Origin: Apodemus sylvaticus
Taxonomy: Eukaryota; Chordata; Mammalia; Rodentia; Muridae
Assembly: GCF_947179515.1 (NCBI RefSeq)
Contig: NC_067482.1
Coordinates: forward strand, 77,976,444 to 78,040,443
Direction of reading: 5' to 3'
Length of the DNA stretch: 64,000 nucleotides
The notes under the pieces were generated by a model that was not told the DNA's origin, searched no databases, and saw only the letters and a list, made by a program, of their open reading frames with translations. The stretch's first letter is position 1, and each line of letters starts with the position of its first letter. Shown here piece after piece: positions 10,951 through 20,499 of this stretch. A program made the position numbers and the translations under genes.

Positions 10951-11316
10951 GAAAACCAGGAGACGGGTCTCCACTCGCGGATGAGTCTTTATTACAGTGG
11001 GTGAACGATGGACGGCAATCGCGCTTCGCCCGGGTCCAGCAGAAGGGTCTAGAAGCAGGAACGCGACTTCCTCCTTTCCTCGGGTGCCCCCTCCCCCACC
11101 AGGGCTCCGAGCTAGGACGCGGCGACCCCCGCCCGCCAGCCTCCGAGAGGCCTCCCCCCGGGGAGACCCCGCCCGGCCAGGCCTCAGGAAATGGAGAGTC
11201 CGGCAGCCGCCGCGCCCAAAAGGTGGCCGTACAAGGGGAGGGAGCCACCGCCCAGGCCCGGGCCGCCCCGCCCCGCAGCCCCCGGCCGGCCGCCCGGCTC
11301 TGAGCCGCGCGCTCAC

Positions 11317-11403
11317 CGCCTTCATGGCGGAGGCCATGTCGTCGTAGCGCTCCGCCTGCTCCGCCAGTCGCGCCCGCTGCAGCAGCTGCTCTCGGTCCCC
11401 CAT
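11317..11403 (-). CDS. Ywhah: Ywhah coding exon 1 (14-3-3 eta residues 1-29)
   Basis: Encodes the N-terminal 29 residues, starting MGDREQLLQRARLAEQAERY and ending with ...AMKA before the GTGAGC donor at 11316. This is helix 1 and the start of helix 2 of the 14-3-3 fold, the segment that forms the dimer interface. The MGDREQ start distinguishes eta and gamma from the other isoforms. The ATG at 11403-11401 has G at -3 and G at +4, a good initiation context. Upstream in-frame methionines lie in GC-rich 5'UTR with no 14-3-3 similarity, so this start is preferred. The frame stays open past the donor into the intron, but that extension is low-complexity CpG-island translation and not protein. Confidence 0.95.
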
Positions 11404-11680
11404 TTCGCTCGCGACTCGGCCTCGCCTCGCACGCCCGCACCGCCTGCTCGCTCGCTCGCCCGCCCGTCCGCTTCCCAGTCGCCGCCGCGCACGCGCACTG
11501 GCTCGCCGGCTGGCGGGAGGCTGCAGGCTGGGCCGCCGCTCGCGCCTTCTCGCTGGCTGGCTGCACACGCTGTGGCGAGCGCCGCGGAGACGCTGAGAGA
11601 GGATAGGGGGCGCCGCGGGCGGGCGGGGAGGACGGGACCACGCCTGCGCACTCGCAGCGGCCCGCCGAGAGCCACGGGAG

Positions 11681-11690
11681 GGGGCGGGGC
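11681..11690 (+). promoter_or_regulatory. GC box (Sp1/KLF-type)
   Basis: GGGGCGGGGC, a consensus GC box 30-40 bases from the CRE. A further GGGCGGGCGGGGAGG tract lies at 11616-11630. Binding is inferred from the motif only. Confidence 0.6.
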
Positions 11691-11722
11691 GGCCCAGCCC
11701 TAACGGTCTTTTTTTTTTAAGG

Positions 11723-11744
11723 TGACGTCACCTGCTATAAATAG
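11723..11744 (+). promoter_or_regulatory. CRE plus TATA box at the Ywhah promoter, oriented away from Ywhah
   Basis: A perfect palindromic CRE, TGACGTCA (11723-11730), is followed 5 bases later by TATAAATAG (11736-11744) on the plus strand. The TATA element is near-palindromic (CTATAAATAG); read on the minus strand it is the weaker TATTTATA. Plus-strand order is CRE, TATA, expected start near 11766. For Ywhah the CRE would fall between TATA and start. I recall CRE and TATA-like elements reported for human YWHAH, so the block may serve Ywhah, a divergent transcript, or both. Confidence 0.75.
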
Positions 11745-11770
11745 TAGCCGCTAGGGCCGTGCTGGAGAGC

Positions 11771-11782
11771 TGCGCAGGCGCC
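11771..11782 (+). promoter_or_regulatory. NRF1-like site
   Basis: TGCGCAGGCGCC is close to the NRF1 consensus (YGCGCAYGCGCR). It lies just downstream of the plus-strand TATA box, near the predicted divergent start. Motif-level evidence only. Confidence 0.4.
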
Positions 11783-12060
11783 TTAGGAGTGCTGCATTTT
11801 ACCGCCGCAGCGTGGAGGGTGGGGAGCGGCTGGGGCGCGGCGACGGTGGTTCCACTGGCGAGCGTTGTCGCAGCCCAGGCCAGGAAAGCGCCACAGAACC
11901 CAAGACAGAGCCCAGGCCTGAGAAGCGGATACCCACAGATAGCCCTGTATGGAGAAGCCGAGGCGCTCCGGCCCCGAGCTGAGGGGCGGCTTTGCACGGG
12001 GTGGCCACACCCAGCGCTTTGGTCAGCTCCGGCAGCGGCGGGGGGTGGGTCCTGCCCTTT

Positions 12061-12640
12061 GGGACAGTCCTTCACAGACACACTAGAATCCATCATACTG
12101 CAGAGTGGCGCTGCCATCCTTAAAACTGACCTTGGGCCAGCTCCGGCTTGCACAGGAAGGGACAGGTAGCTAGGCAGAGGGGAGTTGCAGCGTTCAGGGC
12201 GTACCTCCGGGGAGCTGGCCTAGTGCTGGGCCTTGACTGGCACTAACCTATTCCATACAACCACTCCAGGAAGGGCACAGCAGGTCCCCCATTCTTAAAA
12301 GCAGAAGTGCCATCTATGACCCTAGTAAACCTAGGAAAGCCAAAAGTTGGCAGCCAGCTGGGTCGACTTAGCCTGGATCAAATCTTTTTAGGGAATTAGT
12401 GATTATATATAGGTCAGAGGTTCAGTGTTGGCCTGGAGGGCCTGAGGTGGATCCTCAGTGGAACAGGGAACAAAAATACAAGATCATATATCCTGTATGT
12501 GGAGGGACCAAAATCTGGTTTCAATATCTTCTTGGACTTATGTGGGGATGGACTGGCCACTAAGCCTCCATTGCTCCTGTCATTCTGTGCTAAGGGTCCC
12601 TGGGCTGGGCCTCAAGCTAGAAAAAACTACAATTAAGACA
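12061..12640. other. Unique sequence upstream of Ywhah
   Basis: No gene or repeat recognised. If a divergent transcript starts near 11766, this would be its body; CAG|GTAGCT at 12166-12171 is a weak possible donor. Confidence 0.3.
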
Positions 12641-12647
12641 GAAAAAT

Positions 12648-12870
12648 AGCCTGGCATGGTGGAGCATGCCTTTAATCCCAGTAGCCAGGAAACAAAGACA
12701 CAGGCAGGCAGATCTCTAAGTTGTAGGCCAGTCGGGGATACATAGAAATCATGACTGGAAAAACCACAACACACACACACACAGCCAGGACTGTTACACA
12801 GAGAAAGAGAACACACACACACACACACACACACAGCTGTTACACAGAGAAAGAGAAACCCTATCTGGAA
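12648..12870 (+). repeat. B1 with expanded and duplicated CA-rich tail
   Basis: B1 GCCTGGCATGGTGGAGCATG onward. Its end is interrupted by (CA)n at about 12769-12784 and 12810-12836, and the segment CTGTTACACAGAGAAAGAGA occurs twice (12789 and 12837). Confidence 0.75.
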
Positions 12871-13014
12871 AAAACCATGCACACATTAAAAAAAAAAAAA
12901 ATCACGTCCACTGTAGCACAGAAAGGGCCTTAGGTATGTGAGGAGTGTCTGTGCTCATGTTGAAGACTCCTCAGGAGACATGATTTTGGTGTTTTGTTTT
13001 TTTTTAAATATATA

Positions 13015-13205
13015 CATAGAAAGTTTAAAGTTTTTTTTTTTTAATTACATGTACTTGGGTAGGAGGCAGGCATAAGGGGTGACAGAGATGTGTGCAGAGG
13101 GCGGAGGATGACTTGTAGGAGTCAGTTATCTCTACCCTGCGAGTCCTAGGGAGGGGTTCAGTTCATCCGGCCTAACTGCAAGTGCCTTCACTGCATGAGC
13201 CGCCC
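13015..13205 (-). repeat. B4/RSINE1-type SINE, minus strand
   Basis: GAGGATGACTTGTAGGAGTCAGTTATCTCT ... CACTGCATGAGCCGCCCCACTGGC, reverse orientation. Confidence 0.65.
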
Positions 13206-13214
13206 CACTGGCTT

Positions 13215-13330
13215 TGTTATAGTGTGGTTTTGTTTTATAGAGATCTCCCACTTGGCCTGGAACTCACCAGTTAGGCTAAGCTGGTTGGCCTTGGAACCCC
13301 AGGAGTCCTTCAAATCCTCTTCACGGCCTT
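13215..13330 (-). repeat. Old B1, minus strand
   Basis: TAGAGATCTCCCACTTGGCC ... CTTGGAACCCCAGGAGTCC; strongly diverged. Confidence 0.4.
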
Positions 13331-13647
13331 CACGGAAGTTTGAGCATGTTCTACCACACCTGGTTTCTTACCACTGGGAGGTGGGGATCAAACGGAGACT
13401 TGTGCAGAAGGGACTTTCCCCACACAGAGCTCTGTCTCCGGCTCACAGATCGATCACTACTGAGCACCTGAGCTCAGCACTGCAGTAACCTCAGGAAAGG
13501 TGCAAATCTGCCTCTGAGAAGAGGGGATCTGAACGCAAAAGCTGGACCTTGAAGGAGATATGAGAACACAGATCTCGGCGTGGGGAGCAATCAGCCTAAA
13601 GGGGAACATGGGGTGTCTTAAAACCAAGCTTGACATGATTTTTTTCA

Positions 13648-13793
13648 TTAGTTTTGAGACAGGGTCTCACACTTTCTAGCCCTGGCTGATCTGGAACTTA
13701 CTGTGTAGACCAGGCTGGTCTTTAAATTACAGAGATTCACCTGCCTCTGCCTCCCAATTGCTAGGGTTAAAGACATGTACCACCACACTGGAC
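13648..13793 (-). repeat. B1 SINE, minus strand
   Basis: TTTTGAGACAGGGTCTCACAC ... CATGTACCACCACACTGGAC. Followed by TGTCACACTTT (13794-13804). Confidence 0.85.
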
Positions 13794-13804
13794 TGTCACA
13801 CTTT

Positions 13805-13928
13805 TTTGTTTGTTTGTTTCTAGACATGGGTTTCTCTGTGTAGCCCTGGCTGGCCTCGAACTCACAGAGACTCAGCTACCTTTGTCTCCTGAGTGCTGGG
13901 CTTAAAGGCATACGCCACCACCTGTCAC
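13805..13928 (-). repeat. B1 SINE, minus strand, stacked on the previous B1
   Basis: CTAGACATGGGTTTCTCTGT ... GGCATACGCCACCACCTGTC. Followed again by TGTCACACTTT (13929-13939), a probable target duplication. Confidence 0.85.
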
Positions 13929-13944
13929 TGTCACACTTTCTTTT

Positions 13945-14104
13945 TTCTTTAGAGTACACAGTTTCTGTCTACAGACACACCAGAAGAGGGCATTGGATCT
14001 CATTACAGATGGTTGTGAGCCAGCATGTGGTTGCTGGGATTTGAACTCAGGACCTCTGGAAGAGCAGTCAGTGCTCTTAACCTCTGAGCCATCCCTTCAG
14101 CCCC
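13945..14104 (-). repeat. B2 SINE, minus strand
   Basis: Reverse B2: CACACCAGAAGAGGGCATTGG ... GAGCCATCCCTTCAGCCCC. Followed by a third related flank (ATCACACTCTT). Confidence 0.85.
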
Positions 14105-14244
14105 ACTATCACACTCTTAAGATACTTGTTAGGGGAAATATTGGCGTGGTTTGTTTGGGGTTTTGTTTTTGTTTTTGTTTTGTTTGGGGGGGTTGGGATT
14201 TAGTTTTTTCTTTTTTTTCTTTCTTTTTTGGTTTTTTGGGTTTG

Positions 14245-14395
14245 GTTTTTTCAAGACAGGGTTTCTCTGTAGAGCCCTGGCTGTCCTGGAACTCACTCTG
14301 TAGACCAGGCTGGTCTTGAACTCAGAAATCTTCCTGCCTCTGCCTCCCAAGTGCTGGGATTACAGGTGTGCATCACCACTGCCCAGCTGGCCTGG
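14245..14395 (-). repeat. B1 SINE, minus strand
   Basis: TTTTCAAGACAGGGTTTCTC ... GTGTGCATCACCACTGCCCAGC; well preserved. Confidence 0.9.
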
Positions 14396-14529
14396 TTTGT
14401 TAATCTTGATCTGTATCAGTGAAGGTGACTCTTCAAATGTGATGAAGCTGGACAGATGGAGATCTTCTGGCCACTCAGATCCCAGCTCCTGGCTGCCAAG
14501 TCCTCGGTTATTTGAAAGGTTGTTGTTGT

Positions 14530-14730
14530 TACATTGAAACAGTCTCACATGTAGCCCAGGCCGTCCTCAAACTTGTGATTCTCCCACTATTCCCACTGGA
14601 GTGCTGACGTTGTGGGCAAGTGCCACTAGCAAGCCTCAGTTTGTGAGCCTGGCATGAGCCAATTGCACCTTTCCTGGGGTTACTGCAGTGCTGAGCATGT
14701 AGGCGCGCTCAGTAAAGATCATGGTGAGCC
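14530..14730. repeat. Old B1-like piece (-) and MIR/L2-like tail (+)
   Basis: 14535-14632 resembles a reverse B1 (AGCCCAGGCCGTCCTCAAAC). 14685-14715 (TGCTGAGCATGTAGGCGCGC TCAGTAAA-type) resembles the MIR/L2 3' end. Confidence 0.4.
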
Positions 14731-14999
14731 GGAGACAGAGCTCGTGTAAGGAAAGGGCTCGGGCAGGGTTGCTCCCCATCCACCACCCAGCGGTAAGAAC
14801 CCTGCCGGGCCGTGGTGGGACATGTTTGAATCCCAGGGCTGGGGAGGTAGAGGCAAGTGGATTCCTTGGGTTTCGTGGCCACTCGTCATAGTCTAATTGG
14901 TGGACAGTTAGCCTTCTGTAAGGATGGAACGCCTGAGACGTGGGAGTGGCACGGAAGTCCTGGGTTGCATCCTGCTCTTAGGCCTACAGCCCTTAAGCT

Positions 15000-15213
15000 C
15001 TTCTTCTTCTTCTTCTTCTTCTTCTTTCTTCTTCTTCTTCTTCTTCTTCTTCTTCTTCTTCTTTCTTCTTCTTCTTCTTCTTTCTTCTTCTTCTTCTTCT
15101 TCTTCTTCTTCTTCTTCTTTCTTCTTCTTCTTCTCCTTCTCCTCCTCCTCCTCCTCCTCCTCCTCCTCCTCCTTCTCCTCCTCCTCCTTCTCCTTCTTCT
15201 TCTCCTTCTTCTT
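15000..15213. repeat. (CTT)n/(CTC)n microsatellite, about 214 bp
   Basis: Uninterrupted pyrimidine tract on the plus strand: TTC triplets with occasional CTTT slips, then TCC triplets. Minus strand is pure purine (GAA/GGA). ORFs encoding poly-Ser, Leu, Phe, Arg or Lys here are artefacts. Confidence 0.97.
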
Positions 15214-15261
15214 AGTATAGAACAGAGTTTATTCAGGGCATGGGGAGGGGAGTTAAGAGGG

Positions 15262-15264
<3 letters not shown>

Positions 15265-15313
<49 letters not shown>
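15265..15313. repeat. (GA)n microsatellite
   Basis: About 24 GA units, 52 bp after the CTT/CTC tract. Confidence 0.97.
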
Positions 15314-15315
<2 letters not shown>

Positions 15316-15436
15316 AGAGGCTGGCCATGAACACGAAGGGAAGCAGAGAAAGAGCAAGAGGAGCCAGAGCCCTCAGGCACTTCTGACATGGCTGCCTGAG
15401 ATTGCTTGACAGTGAAACAGTGAAAATGAAGTAGAC

Positions 15437-15438
<2 letters not shown>

Positions 15439-15492
<54 letters not shown>

Positions 15493-15508
15493 GTGTGTGT
15501 GTGTGTAT
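15439..15508. repeat. (GT)n microsatellite
   Basis: About 35 GT units with one GTATGTAT interruption; potentially Z-DNA forming. Confidence 0.97.
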
Positions 15509-15519
15509 ATTTGACTTTG

Positions 15520-15662
15520 ACATGCTACAGTTTGGACATTTCCCCCTGAAAAGCCTATGTCCGCAGTTTTCATTCCCAATGAAGCAGCGCTTCGGAGGCA
15601 GAGCCTGGTGGGAAGTGTTGAGGTCACCGAGGGCTCCTCTCCCATAAATGGATTAATACCAG
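15520..15662 (+). mobile_element. MaLR-type LTR fragment
   Basis: TACAGTTTGGACATTTCCCC, CAGAGCCTGGTGGGAAGTG and ATAAATGGATTAATACC match the order of MaLR (MLT1/MST-type) LTR segments. Short and decayed. Confidence 0.5.
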
Positions 15663-15734
15663 GTAGAGAAGGATGGAAAAGGCTATCCTGGGTAATAGTG
15701 TTGAGATGACAAGCCCTGTTTTAGAGCAATATTT

Positions 15735-15892
15735 GGGCCAAGCAGTGCTGGTGCACACCTTTAATCCCAGCACACAGGAGACAGAGGCAGAGGGATCTCT
15801 GAGTTTGAGGCCAGCCTGGTCTAAAGAGCAGATCCAGGACAGCCAGAGCTACACAGAGAAACTCTGTTTTGGAAAACAAAAACAGAAAAGTC
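15735..15892 (+). repeat. B1 SINE, plus strand
   Basis: GGGCCAAGCAGTGCTGGTGC ... TACACAGAGAAACTCTGTTTTGG. A reverse B1 fragment follows at about 15907-15978. Confidence 0.8.
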
Positions 15893-15979
15893 CCAAACAA
15901 AAACAGGTCTTGATGTCACCCTGCCTCAGCCCCCAAGCACTGGGATTACAAGCATGTGACACCACAGTTGGCCCCTCCA

Positions 15980-16835
15980 AGTGTCTCAGGTCCATCCTGA
16001 CTCTGTAGTCCCTTGCTGTGCCCCATTTTGAGCACAGTGCTAGCAACTGCTCCTCAGCATGATTGGATTCCCAAAGCATCGCCAGAACCTTCCAAACAGA
16101 GTCCAGTGACCCAGAAAAGGTATGGCCTGGTTCTGTTGCTCCTTCCCTCCCAATATCAGATACTCTGATACACTCTGAAGTGCTTGAGATGTCTGGACAC
16201 CAAAGGACATATTACAGAAAAGACCTAATACTGTTCCAGAGAGGTGGCAGTAGTGGTTGGCACGGTTACCATTACCATGTCACCAAGATGGGTCTCCTTG
16301 CCACACCCCAACGCAGTTAGCTTGCTGCCAAGGTGCCTTTTCGGATTCCTCAGCCAATGGTAATTACCACTGTCAGTAGCAGCATCAACAGCTCAAGCTG
16401 ATCAATCCCTTCCCTTGTCCTCGGCGGTGGCAGGATGGTGACTTCACCCTCAAATATTGTCTCACAGTCTCTACTTGGAGAAAGCTTGTCACCCTCAATA
16501 TACAGAGGGAAGCTGAGTCTAGAAGGGTCAGGTATTCAACATCTAAGCTTCTCCACCGATTTTTGGGCCGGGAGCCACAGGTTTCACAACCGTCCCTAGC
16601 CTTCCCCTTTCAGAGCAGGAAGCAGTGCAGCCCCTGTGGCAGCCTTTGGCATTCAGACGTGCTAAAATGTCCTGGTAGCCACAGTCTGTGAACTGTGCTT
16701 TGGACTGTGTAGCACTCAGAACCAGTTCACAGCCCGCCCCACCCCCACCCCTACCGGATCTCCCTCTGGCTCTGCTGGGAGCTGGGCTGTAGGAGGAAGA
16801 AGGAAGGGTGTTTGCTTCAGTTCTGCACAAGGTCT
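15980..16835. other. Unique intergenic sequence
   Basis: No gene, RNA or repeat recognised. Short ORFs have no family resemblance. Confidence 0.4.
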
Positions 16836-16839
16836 TTGC

Positions 16840-16955
16840 TATGGACCCAGGCTAACCTCAAACTCACTGTAGCCCAGGCTGGCCTCAAATTCCTGATTTT
16901 ACTGGCTCAACCTTCTGTGCTAAGATTATGGATCTATGCAATCACATCCAGCTTG
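16840..16955 (-). repeat. Old B1, minus strand
   Basis: AGGCTAACCTCAAACTCAC, CCCAGGCTGGCCTCAAATTC ... ATGCAATCACATCCAGC. Confidence 0.6.
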
Positions 16956-17369
16956 AACTTGTGTTTGTTTTAATCTTTTGAGACAGGTTCCTTATACCCT
17001 CAAACACCTGATCCTCCAGTTTCCACACATGCTTTGGGACTGTAGGCAGGTGGACCCATCAAGCTTTTGTTTCTTGGCTAGAACTTTCTAGATCCTTTTG
17101 TTGGAAGCTCCCAGGTAATTGACTCCAAGTTCTGTGTGGTTTCTGTGAGGTTGGCTGGAGAGGTTGTCCCCAGCTGGGAGAAGAGCTGGGGGCAGGTCTG
17201 AGGCTGGTGTTGACTTTGTGTTTGTCCTGTCTGTGACATGGAGACCTTAGTGCAGAGTGGCTCCATTCTTTGGGGAGACCTCAACTTTCTAGTTCCGAAA
17301 GTCTGGGGGCATTGGAAAATCTAACAGCATGGCTAGAGGCAAAGCCAGGGCTGCTTCTGAAGACACGGT

Positions 17370-17588
17370 CGGGCTGACATTGCAATTTAATGGTCGAACC
17401 CCTGCCAAGCACGTGCAAGGCTCTAGGCTTAATTCCTAACACTCCAAATAAATAAAGCTGGTCATGGTGGGCTCTGGAGAAAGAGGCAGGTGGGTCTCGG
17501 AATTCAAGTAGAGACTGACCTACAGAGTGAGTTCCCGGACAGCCAGAGCTACATAAGGGAGACCTTGACTCTAAGTAAATAAATAAAT
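17370..17588 (+). repeat. B4-type SINE (ID + B1), plus strand
   Basis: ID part ...CCAAGCACGTGCAAGGCTCTAGG then B1 part AGCTGGTCATGGTGGGCTC ... GACAGCCAGAGCTACATAAG, ending in (TAAA)n. Confidence 0.7.
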
Positions 17589-18315
17589 GGCTGAGACCTC
17601 ATCAATGAGACAAGGAAACAGATCCCCACGGCTTAGCAGGCCATGAGGCGGCAGCTTGCCAGTGTACTTCCATTCAGCTACGGCAAGGTCAGTTTCTTCC
17701 CATTCTAAAAGTAAGGGGCCGGAGGCCAAGTGGTGGCTCGCTGACTTCTGGCAGAACAGAAGCTTGGTTCCAGATGTGTCTTCACCACTGTCTGCACCGC
17801 TGCCCTTGGCCTTCTGAGGGTCTTCTGAGCTTGGAACTGTCACGTGTTCCATAAATGGTCCCTTAACTGGGAAATAAAGGAGAGGGTCACTAGTTTTTGC
17901 CAAGGTTCTCTGCCAGGCAACTGTGCTAAAAAAAAACGATCTTTCCCTCCCCAGGATGTTAGTAGGAGGCAAACAGATTGTTGCAGCCTCCTGGCTTCTT
18001 CCAGCCGACGGCAGTGGACTGGCCCTGACTCAGGAAACAAAGCAATCTGTGAGGCCAAGGCCACTGGAGATGGCTGAGCCCAGGGTGGGGTGGGAGGAAC
18101 TCTGGGCCAGGGCTTATGGAAGGATCCTTCCTACTAAAAGATACAGAGTTTCCACCTAGCTCTTCACGACATGAGCCCAAAGCCACTTTTAAAACTCATT
18201 ACTCACTCCCTGGACATGTTGGGCACACCATGTTCCCAGACTCTGCCCACAAATTTCTACCCACTAAAATGTCCTTATCTCTCCCTCCAAGCCTGCCTGT
18301 TTCTTTAGTGCTGCT
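17589..18315. other. Unique intergenic sequence
   Basis: Overlapping short ORFs exist on both strands around 17840-18190, but none resembles a known protein or shows splice-supported structure. Confidence 0.4.
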
Positions 18316-18318
<3 letters not shown>

Positions 18319-18352
<34 letters not shown>

Positions 18353-18471
18353 TAGACAAGTTCTCCTTACATAGCCCAGGCTGACCTCAAACTTTCAAAC
18401 TTGTAATCCGTTTGCCTTTATCTCCCAAATGTAAGGTTTAAAGGCATGCCCCATGATATATATCCAGCAAA
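18319..18471 (-). repeat. B1 with long T-tail, minus strand
   Basis: T33 run then GTAGACAAGTTCTCCTTAC ... GGTTTAAAGGCATGCCCCAT. Confidence 0.75.
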
Positions 18472-18537
18472 CCCTACCTTCAAAGAGCCTACCTCCTCTG
18501 TTCCTCCAATAGGAGATACTCCTATTTCCAGCAGGAA

Positions 18538-18740
18538 GCTGGAAAGATGGCTCAGTGGTCAAGAGCGGCCCTCGGAGAGGATCTGAGTGGGTCCTCAGCC
18601 CCACCACCCGGTAGCTCACAATCATCTGTAACTCCAAGTCCCGATGCTTTCTCAGATACCTGAATTCAATCAAGTATCCACATATACACTTATATACCTA
18701 CATGTAACTTAAAATAAGCAAAATAAATCTTTTAAAGAAA
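18538..18740 (+). repeat. B3 SINE, plus strand
   Basis: GCTGGAAAGATGGCTCAGTGG ... GTAGCTCACAATCATCTGTAACTCC ... AATAAATC tail. Confidence 0.75.
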
Positions 18741-18744
18741 TAAC

Positions 18745-18855
18745 AGGCATGTAGCAGAGACCTGTAGTCACAGCACTTGAGACACAGACAAGAGACAAAT
18801 CTGAGGCCAGCCTATGCTAAACTGTGAGACCTAGCCTGTGCTACACTGTGAGAAT
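18745..18855 (+). repeat. B1-like SINE, plus strand
   Basis: AGGCATGTAGCAGAGACCTG ... CTGAGGCCAGCCTATGC, with an internal repeat of GTGAGACCTAGCCTGTGC-type sequence. Confidence 0.5.
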
Positions 18856-18910
18856 TGTCCTTTTTTTTCTTTTTAACTCCTCCTCCTTTGCCTCCTTTCT
18901 TTTTTAAATT

Positions 18911-19018
18911 ATGTATATGTGTGCTGAGGGGTTTTTAATTCTCTCCTGCCTTGCGTTCCAGGGATGTATATGTGTGCTAAAGGGACATAATTCTCTCCTT
19001 TTGCTGTGAGTTCCAGGG
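18911..19018 (+). repeat. 53-55 bp imperfect tandem duplication
   Basis: Two adjacent copies starting ATGTATATGTGTGCT and ending GTTCCAGGG (18911-18963, 18964-19018), inside a B4-like SINE (-) that runs to about 19060. Confidence 0.85.
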
Positions 19019-19059
19019 ATCAAATTCAGGTCATCAAGCTTGTGTGGCAGACACTTTTA

Positions 19060-19600
19060 CAGAACAAAAACAAAAACAAAATGTCTTTCAACTTCTGCCT
19101 ATTTCCATCATGATTCTAGTATCTGCTTTCTGTATAAAATAATATCAATAAGGTTGATGTTACCAGCAGGCATCAGGCATGGTTATACCACTAACAGAGC
19201 ATCTGATCTATTTCTCTTATACCCATTGAAGAGAGAGAAACTGAGGTTCAGGGAGGCACCTGCTTACCCAAGGCCTACAGTTAGAGGAGTTAGCGTTTGA
19301 ACCACCATCTTTGTGACTATAGAGTTCAGGTTCCTTGTCATTTTAAGGAATCTGCCTCTTACTTCCTTAGGAAGTTGCCATTTCGCTAGTAGGATGAAAA
19401 CGCCTGAGGGTACGACTTGGGGTTTCATCTGTCCTCAGAGCCCTTGGATGCTGAGTAGGAAGTCCTGGACTCAGGGATGCGCTATGAATGCAGAATTGGA
19501 TGCAGTCCTGCCTTTTCTACCTTCTCTTTGTTACAGAAACCCACACTGGGGCTCTCTTTGCAAGAGACCAGGGTCACTGCCAGCCACACCCACCTGAGTG
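19060..19600. other. Mostly unique sequence with a MIR-like piece
   Basis: 19205-19285 (GAAACTGAGGTTCAGGGAGG CACCTGC-type) resembles reverse MIR; the rest is unassigned. Confidence 0.4.
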
Positions 19601-19601
19601 G

Positions 19602-19606
<5 letters not shown>

Positions 19607-19696
<90 letters not shown>
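19607..19696. repeat. (GA)n microsatellite, 90 bp
   Basis: About 45 GA units with one AGAAGA interruption. Confidence 0.97.
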
Positions 19697-19697
<1 letters not shown>

Positions 19698-20148
19698 AGG
19701 AAGCAGACAGGACCAAAGACCAAAGGAACTAGAAGGGAGGGCTGTCACTGAACCTGCCAGCTTCCGTGGCTTTAAAAGTACAAGAGAGAGCTACTGGACC
19801 TCACGCCTCAACCTCAACTCTTCCCCCAGCTAGGGAAACCTAGAGGAGTCCCTGCACCTCTCTGTGCCTGAGTCTCCTCATGGGAAATGGGCATGTTATG
19901 GTGGTGCTGCCCCTGCTAGACCTTCCCGGCTGCAGCCAGGAAGGTATGGCTGAGGGAAGGAAGGAATGGGCGTAATGTCTCATAAGACACTGACAGTGCT
20001 ATTAGTGCCTTCACATATGTACAAAAGAGGACCGTCTCAACCTGAGGTGCTGCGACATGGCTGGGCCAGAAAGGTCTGGGAGCAGCGGGGAATTCACAAA
20101 AGCATAGGCATACAAAAGATGCTGACTCCCCCTGTCCCCCTGCCCAAA

Positions 20149-20312
20149 GCCAGGCCCGGTGGTAAGTGCTTTTAATTCCAGCACTCACTGGGGAGGCAAA
20201 AGCAGGTAAATCTCTGAGTTGGAGGCCCGCCTGGTCTGCAGAATGATTCTAGGACAGCCAGGGCTACACAGAGAAGCCCTGTCTCAAAAAGCAAAGCAAA
20301 ACAAAACAAAAG
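20149..20312 (+). repeat. B1 SINE, plus strand
   Basis: GCCAGGCCCGGTGGTAAGTG ... GGGCTACACAGAGAAGCCCTG and (CAAAA)n tail. A MIR-like piece precedes it near 19850-19920. Confidence 0.85.
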
Positions 20313-20499
20313 ATACTAAAGACAGCTGGGTTTGCTCTTACTCCAAGGGTGTGGTTGACTAGCAGCCACTGCTGTAGTGGTTGGTCTTCTGCACCGTCAT
20401 GCCACCGCCCCAAACCCTACCAGGAACTTTACAGCCGTGTTCCTATCCCTTTGTGCCCCTTTCAAACTTGTTCCTTATCTTTTTGTCTTGCTTTGGATT

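Larger units (their letters stand above)
2250..11720 (-). other. Ywhah: Ywhah transcription unit (two exons, complete coding sequence)
   Basis: Complete minus-strand gene for 14-3-3 eta. The start codon is in a short CpG-island exon and the rest of the protein is in a single second exon; the intron is 7640 bp (3677-11316). Donor GCG|GTGAGC and acceptor TTTTGCAG|GTGACAG are in phase 0, and the joined reading frame is 246 codons plus stop, the family's exact eta length. The 5' end is not defined by the sequence; I place it between about 11550 and 11720. The 3' end near 2250 follows from two AATAAA signals. A two-exon structure with one long intron is what I know for the human gene. Confidence 0.93.
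10960..12060. promoter_or_regulatory. CpG island covering the Ywhah promoter and exon 1
   Basis: CpG-dense, GC-rich block, densest at 11000-11700, in an otherwise CpG-poor window. It spans Ywhah exon 1, the start of its intron and upstream DNA. It has repeated GCTCGCTCGCCCGCCC-type sequence and GC boxes, typical of a broadly expressed gene. One GCCTGCA heptamer is present in the predicted 5'UTR (minus strand, about 11522-11528), a motif I recall as a variable repeat in the human gene. Confidence 0.9.

Noticed and set aside
2250..11403. Ywhah as a processed pseudogene
   Set aside because: It keeps its intron, promoter island, intact frame and poly(A) signals, and sits in the expected neighbourhood.
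10806..11703. Several overlapping 115-240 codon ORFs in the CpG island
   Set aside because: GC-rich sequence lacks stop codons in all frames; only MGDREQ...AMKA (11317-11403) matches a protein family.
11759..12169. 136-codon plus-strand ORF just downstream of the divergent TATA
   Set aside because: Starts almost at the predicted transcription start, has no recognisable domain, and an antisense frame is equally open; treated as possible non-coding RNA only.
14857..15389. ORFs rich in poly-Ser, Leu, Phe, Arg and Lys
   Set aside because: Direct translations of the CTT/CTC and GA microsatellites.
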